NCBI RefSeq assembly: GCF_014199915.1
Contig: NZ_JACHOO010000003.1
Location: forward strand, 511,690-575,689
Source: Prosthecomicrobium pneumaticum
GTDB taxonomy: Bacteria; Pseudomonadota; Alphaproteobacteria; Rhizobiales; Kaistiaceae
Direction: 5' to 3'
Length of the DNA stretch: 64,000 nt
The stretch's first letter is position 1. Every line of letters begins with the position of its first letter. Of this stretch, positions 60,558-64,000 are shown one piece after another. The notes under the pieces are model-generated. The model had not been told where the DNA came from. It ran no database searches and worked only from the letters and a program-made list of their open reading frames with translations. Made by a program: the position numbers and the translations under genes.

Positions 60558-61154
60558 ATGGTCGGCATCACCCTGAGCCCGGAACAGATCCGCGCCGCAC
60601 CGCCCGACGTGCGGCAGTGGCTGGAGCACGAGATCGCGGCGACGCTCGGCCTCGCGCCGGCGCAGGCGCCCGCCGCGCCGCCGGAGGCGGCGCGCGACCA
60701 TCTCGTCGCGCTCGATCCGGCCGCCGCGGCGGCGCTCTATGAATCGATCGGTGCGGCGCTGCCGCTCGCCACCGTCTTCTTCGATCTCGGCGGCGAGGGG
60801 CTGCCGACGGCCGATGGCGCGCTCGTCGCTTTCCGCCTCGCCGATCTCGCCCGGCATGCCCGGCTCGACAGCGTCGAGGCGCTGCTCGCCGCGCTCGATG
60901 CGCTCACCACGGCGCTCCGCCGGATCTCGGGCGACGATCACGCCGCGCTTGTCCTGCTCGACCGGCGGGGCTACTGTCTCGTGCCGACCCAGACCCGCAC
61001 CAGCATCGGTGCGCTGTGGCGGCGTCTCGTTTCCGGGGCGACCGGGAACACCGCGGCGCCGGATGCCGCATTCCCGGTCCGCTCGCCGACCATGCCGGCG
61101 GCCTCGCATTTCGATGGTGGCCTGCCGCCCGGCTTCGCCGGCCCGTCCGCCTGA
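60558..61154 (+). CDS. Uncharacterised 198-aa protein
   Basis: I do not recognise this family. It is Ala- and Leu-rich with no signal peptide or membrane helix. The segment [59 protein letters not shown] looks alpha-helical, and the last 40 residues are Pro- and Gly-rich. Start ATG 60558 follows GGAGAGAGGCC. It lies 42 bases before the HlyD gene and 67 bases after the ATPase gene, with an FNR/FixK-like box before it. A link to microaerobic stress is inferred only from that box. Confidence 0.65.
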   Translation: MVGITLSPEQIRAAPPDVRQWLEHEIAATLGLAPAQAPAAPPEAARDHLVALDPAAAAALYESIGAALPLATVFFDLGGEGLPTADGALVAFRLADLARHARLDSVEALLAALDALTTALRRISGDDHAALVLLDRRGYCLVPTQTRTSIGALWRRLVSGATGNTAAPDAAFPVRSPTMPAASHFDGGLPPGFAGPSA

Positions 61155-61195
61155 GCCGCGCGCCGTCCTCACTGCCTCGGGAGGCAGACTTGCCC

Positions 61196-62209
61196 ATGAT
61201 CGCCCTGCGGTCCGCCGCGCTCGTTCTCACGCTCGCGTTCGCGCCGGCGGCCTTCGCCGCGGAGCCGAGCCTCACCGAGCGGCTGCACGCGCTGTGGGAC
61301 CGGATCGGCGGCACCGGCCTTCCCGCGGGCATCGACGCCTCCAACGGCCGGATCGAGGCGGAGCAGATTCTCGTCGCGGCGAAACTCGCCGGCCGCGTCT
61401 CCGAGGTGTCGGTGGAGGAGGGACAGACGGTCGAGGCGGGGGCGGTGATTGCCCGGCTCGATGCGACCGACCTCCGAGCGGAACTCGCCGGCGCCGAGGC
61501 GCAGGTCCGCCGCGCCGACACCGCCATCGACGAGGCCGAGGCGCTGATCGTCCAGCGCGACAGCGAGCGCGACCTCGCGCAGCAGGAATACGACCGCGCC
61601 GCCGCCCTCAACGATCGCGGCTTCGGCACGGTGCAGGCGCTCGATCAGCGGCGCAGCCAGCTCTCGGTGGCGCAGGCCGCCGGTCGCGCCGCACAGGCGA
61701 GCCTCGCCGAGGCGAAGGCCGCTGCCGATGTGGCGCGGGCCGACGTCGCCCGCATCCGGGCGCAGCTCGACGACACCGTGCTCACCGCGCCGCGTCGCGG
61801 CCGGATCGAATACAAGCTCGTCCAGTCGGGCGAGGTGGTGGCCGCCGGCGCGCCGGTTGCGACCCTGCTCGATCTCTCCGACGTCACCATGACGGTGTTC
61901 CTGCCCGCCCGTGTCGCCGGCCTGCTTTCGATCGGCGACGAGGCGCGCATCGTGCTCGATCCCGCGCCCGACTATGTCGTCCCGGCCGCTGTCTCCTTCG
62001 TCGCCGGCGCGGCGCAGTTCACGCCGAAGACGGTCGAGACCGCGGACGAGCGCGAGAAGCTGATGTTCCGTGTCAAGCTCCGCATCGCGCCCGATCTGCT
62101 GCGGCAATACGAGGCGCGGGTGAAGACCGGCGTGCGCGGCGTCGCCTATGTCCGCACCGACCCGGCGACGCCCTGGCCGGACCGGCTGGCGGTGAAGCTG
62201 CCGCAATGA
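61196..62209 (+). CDS. HlyD-family membrane fusion protein
   Basis: This 337-aa periplasmic adaptor has an N-terminal signal or anchor ([24 protein letters not shown]), a biotinyl-lipoyl-like region ([26 protein letters not shown], about 64-90), a long coiled-coil hairpin (about 90-190) and a barrel-sandwich return ([34 protein letters not shown]). It resembles YbhG/YhiI proteins that partner RbbA-type ABC exporters. Start ATG 61196 follows CGGGAGGC. Its stop overlaps the next ATG (ATGA), confirming a joint operon. Confidence 0.87.
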   Translation: MIALRSAALVLTLAFAPAAFAAEPSLTERLHALWDRIGGTGLPAGIDASNGRIEAEQILVAAKLAGRVSEVSVEEGQTVEAGAVIARLDATDLRAELAGAEAQVRRADTAIDEAEALIVQRDSERDLAQQEYDRAAALNDRGFGTVQALDQRRSQLSVAQAAGRAAQASLAEAKAAADVARADVARIRAQLDDTVLTAPRRGRIEYKLVQSGEVVAAGAPVATLLDLSDVTMTVFLPARVAGLLSIGDEARIVLDPAPDYVVPAAVSFVAGAAQFTPKTVETADEREKLMFRVKLRIAPDLLRQYEARVKTGVRGVAYVRTDPATPWPDRLAVKLPQ

Positions 62210-64000
62210 CGGACGATCCGGTCGTCCGGCTGTCCGGCGTCAGCCATCGCTATGGCCGGACGATTGCGCTCGACGCCGTCGATCTCGCTGTCCCCGCCGG
62301 CTGCATGGCCGGGCTGATCGGCCCGGATGGCGTCGGCAAGTCGACGCTCCTTTCGCTCGCCGCCGGCGTCACCCGGATCCAGAGCGGTGCCGTCTCCGTT
62401 CTCGGCCGCGACATGCGCCATGCCGGCGAGCGGCGGGCGACGGGCGCGCGCGTCGCCTTCATGCCGCAGGGGCTTGGCCGCAACCTCTATCCGACGCTGA
62501 GCGTGGCGGAAAACCTCGCCTTCTTCGCGCGCCTGTTCGATCAGGGCGCGGCCGAGCGGGAGGCGCGGATCGTCGAGCTCCTCGCCGCCACCGGCCTTGC
62601 GCCGTTCCGCGACCGGCCGGCCGGAAAGCTCTCCGGTGGCATGAAGCAGAAGCTCGGCATCTGCGCGGCGCTGATCCACGATCCCGACCTCGTCATCCTC
62701 GACGAGCCGACCACCGGCATCGACCCCTTGTCGCGGCGGCAGTTCTGGGAGCTCATCGACCGGATGCGCGGCCGGCGGCCGCAGATGAGCGTGCTGGTCG
62801 CCACCGCCTATATGGAGGAGGCGGAGCGGTTCGACTGGCTCGCCGCGCTCCATGACGGGCGGGTCATCGCCTCCGGCACGCCGGCGGCGGTGCGGGAAGG
62901 GGCCGGTGCCGCGACGCTCGAGCGGGCCTTCGTCGCGCTCCTCCCCGCGTCCGCGCGCGGCGACGATACACCGCTCGTCGTACCGCCGCGGCCGCCGATC
63001 GACGGTGCGCCGGCGATCGAGGCGGAGGGGCTGACGCGCCGCTTCGGCAGCTTCACGGCCGTCGACCATGTCAGCTTCCGGATCGAGAAGGGCGAGATCT
63101 TCGGCTTTCTCGGCTCGAACGGCAGCGGCAAGAGCACGACGATGAAGATGCTCACCGGTCTGTTGCCGGCGAGCGAGGGCCGCGCTGCCCTGTTCGGCCA
63201 GCCGCTCGACCCCTCCGACATGGCGACCCGCCGCCGGGTCGGCTACATGTCGCAGTCCTTCTCGCTCTATGGCGAGCTGACCGTCCGGCACAATCTCACC
63301 CTGCACGCCCAGCTCTTCCAGCTGCCGATGGAGGAGATCCCGGCCCGCGTCGCCGAGATGCTCGAGCGGTTCGATCTCGCCGAGCACGCCGAGGCGCGGC
63401 CGGAGAGCCTGCCGCTCGGCATCCGCCAGCGCCTGCAGCTCGCCGTCGCAGTGATCCACCGGCCGGAGATCCTGATCCTCGACGAGCCGACCTCGGGCGT
63501 GGATCCGGTGGCGCGCGACGGCTTCTGGCGCCTCCTGATCGGCCTGTCGCGGCAGGAGGGGGTGACGATCTTCCTCTCCACCCATTTCATGAACGAGGCG
63601 GAGCGTTGCGACCGCATCTCGCTGATGCACGAGGGCAAGGTGCTCGCCGTCGGCGCCCCGGCGGCGCTGCGCGCCGCGCGGAACGATGCGCCGCTCGAGG
63701 ACGTCTTCATCGCCGTGCTCGAAGAGGCGGGCATGGGCCGGGCGGCGGGGGAGGACACCGCGCCGCCGCCTGCCGTTCCCGCGGCGGGCGCCCGGCGGCT
63801 GCGGCGCTTCGATCCCGGCCGTATCCTCGCCTATGCCTGGCGCGAGACGCTCGAGATCCTGCGCGATCCGGCGCGGCTCGTCTTTGCGCTCGCCGGGCCG
63901 GCACTGCTCCTCGTCACCTTCGGTTACGGCATCTCCTTCGACGTCGAGAACCTGCCTTATGCCGCTTTTGATCAGGACCAGACGGTCGAGAGCCGGCAAT
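62206..64000 (+). CDS. RbbA-like double ABC ATPase, partial at window edge
   Basis: At least 598 aa are in view and the gene continues past the window. Two ABC domains are in tandem: Walker [10 protein letters not shown] (about 37-45) with [15 protein letters not shown] and [13 protein letters not shown], then GSNGSGKST (about 304-312) with [13 protein letters not shown]. The second signature is degenerate ([12 protein letters not shown]). At the end, after about residue 530, a membrane domain begins ([20 protein letters not shown]). This is the layout of RbbA/YhiH-type exporters, in which two ATPases fuse to an ABC-2 permease. It is coupled to HlyD by an ATGA overlap. Confidence 0.88.
   Translation, partial: MTDDPVVRLSGVSHRYGRTIALDAVDLAVPAGCMAGLIGPDGVGKSTLLSLAAGVTRIQSGAVSVLGRDMRHAGERRATGARVAFMPQGLGRNLYPTLSVAENLAFFARLFDQGAAEREARIVELLAATGLAPFRDRPAGKLSGGMKQKLGICAALIHDPDLVILDEPTTGIDPLSRRQFWELIDRMRGRRPQMSVLVATAYMEEAERFDWLAALHDGRVIASGTPAAVREGAGAATLERAFVALLPASARGDDTPLVVPPRPPIDGAPAIEAEGLTRRFGSFTAVDHVSFRIEKGEIFGFLGSNGSGKSTTMKMLTGLLPASEGRAALFGQPLDPSDMATRRRVGYMSQSFSLYGELTVRHNLTLHAQLFQLPMEEIPARVAEMLERFDLAEHAEARPESLPLGIRQRLQLAVAVIHRPEILILDEPTSGVDPVARDGFWRLLIGLSRQEGVTIFLSTHFMNEAERCDRISLMHEGKVLAVGAPAALRAARNDAPLEDVFIAVLEEAGMGRAAGEDTAPPPAVPAAGARRLRRFDPGRILAYAWRETLEILRDPARLVFALAGPALLLVTFGYGISFDVENLPYAAFDQDQTVESRQ

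Noticed and set aside
62146-63999. A 617-aa minus-strand frame at the window end
   Set aside because: The plus strand holds a clear RbbA-like double ABC ATPase with both Walker motifs; the minus frame is its shadow.

Overview
The window is 64 kb of dense, GC-rich bacterial chromosome carrying about 50 genes. High GC, many operons with 4-base stop/start overlaps, several carbohydrate and peptide ABC uptake systems, FNR/FixK-type boxes and clustered GC hairpin repeats suggest an alphaproteobacterium, most likely Hyphomicrobiales. No rRNA, tRNA, CRISPR array, integrase or transposase was found. The genus cannot be named from sequence reading alone.

Layout. (1) 434-12263 is a cell-surface region. 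An HAF-repeat autotransporter and a 1281-aa autotransporter built from 531-bp IPT/Ig repeats flank a leftward array of four phage-tail-collar (microcystin-dependent-protein-like) genes. These are interleaved with three paralogues of a 209-aa family that I do not recognise, the middle one frameshifted. (2) 12283-21719 holds a ROK repressor divergent from a sugar ABC importer, followed by pentose-dehydrogenase-like, isomerase-like, SDR and FMN hydroxyacid oxidase genes, probably an oxidative sugar pathway. (3) 21726-31353 is a leftward operon with a complete Dpp/Opp-type importer and three different amidases, read as uptake and hydrolysis of an amide compound. (4) 31566-35973 holds an OmpR-type regulator, a hybrid histidine kinase convergent with it, and a cytosine-permease-like NCS1 transporter in the kinase operon. 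(5) 36365-45504 is a galactoside locus: melA, a GH2 beta-glycosidase, a full sugar ABC importer and a divergent LacI repressor.

(6) 45603-51793 encodes a HAD-UbiA fusion, DprE1-like and DprE2-like enzymes, an epimerase, an FAD oxidoreductase and a GtrA protein. This matches the mycobacterial route to polyprenyl-phosphoryl-D-arabinose and probably supplies arabinofuranose to a surface glycan or lipid. A polytopic, possibly GT-C-like membrane protein lies convergent with it. (7) 53788-57794 holds an HtrA-fold protein lacking its catalytic triad, a 2OG-Fe(II) oxygenase with an NMT1-type binding protein, and a LysR regulator. (8) 57950-64000 holds an MgtA-like P-type ATPase, an unknown protein, an HlyD adaptor and a truncated-by-window RbbA-like double ABC ATPase. 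Two FNR/FixK-like boxes suggest joint oxygen-responsive control.

The items most worth a second look are the collar/209-aa array, the arabinan-precursor cluster, the triad-less HtrA protein and the FNR/FixK boxes.
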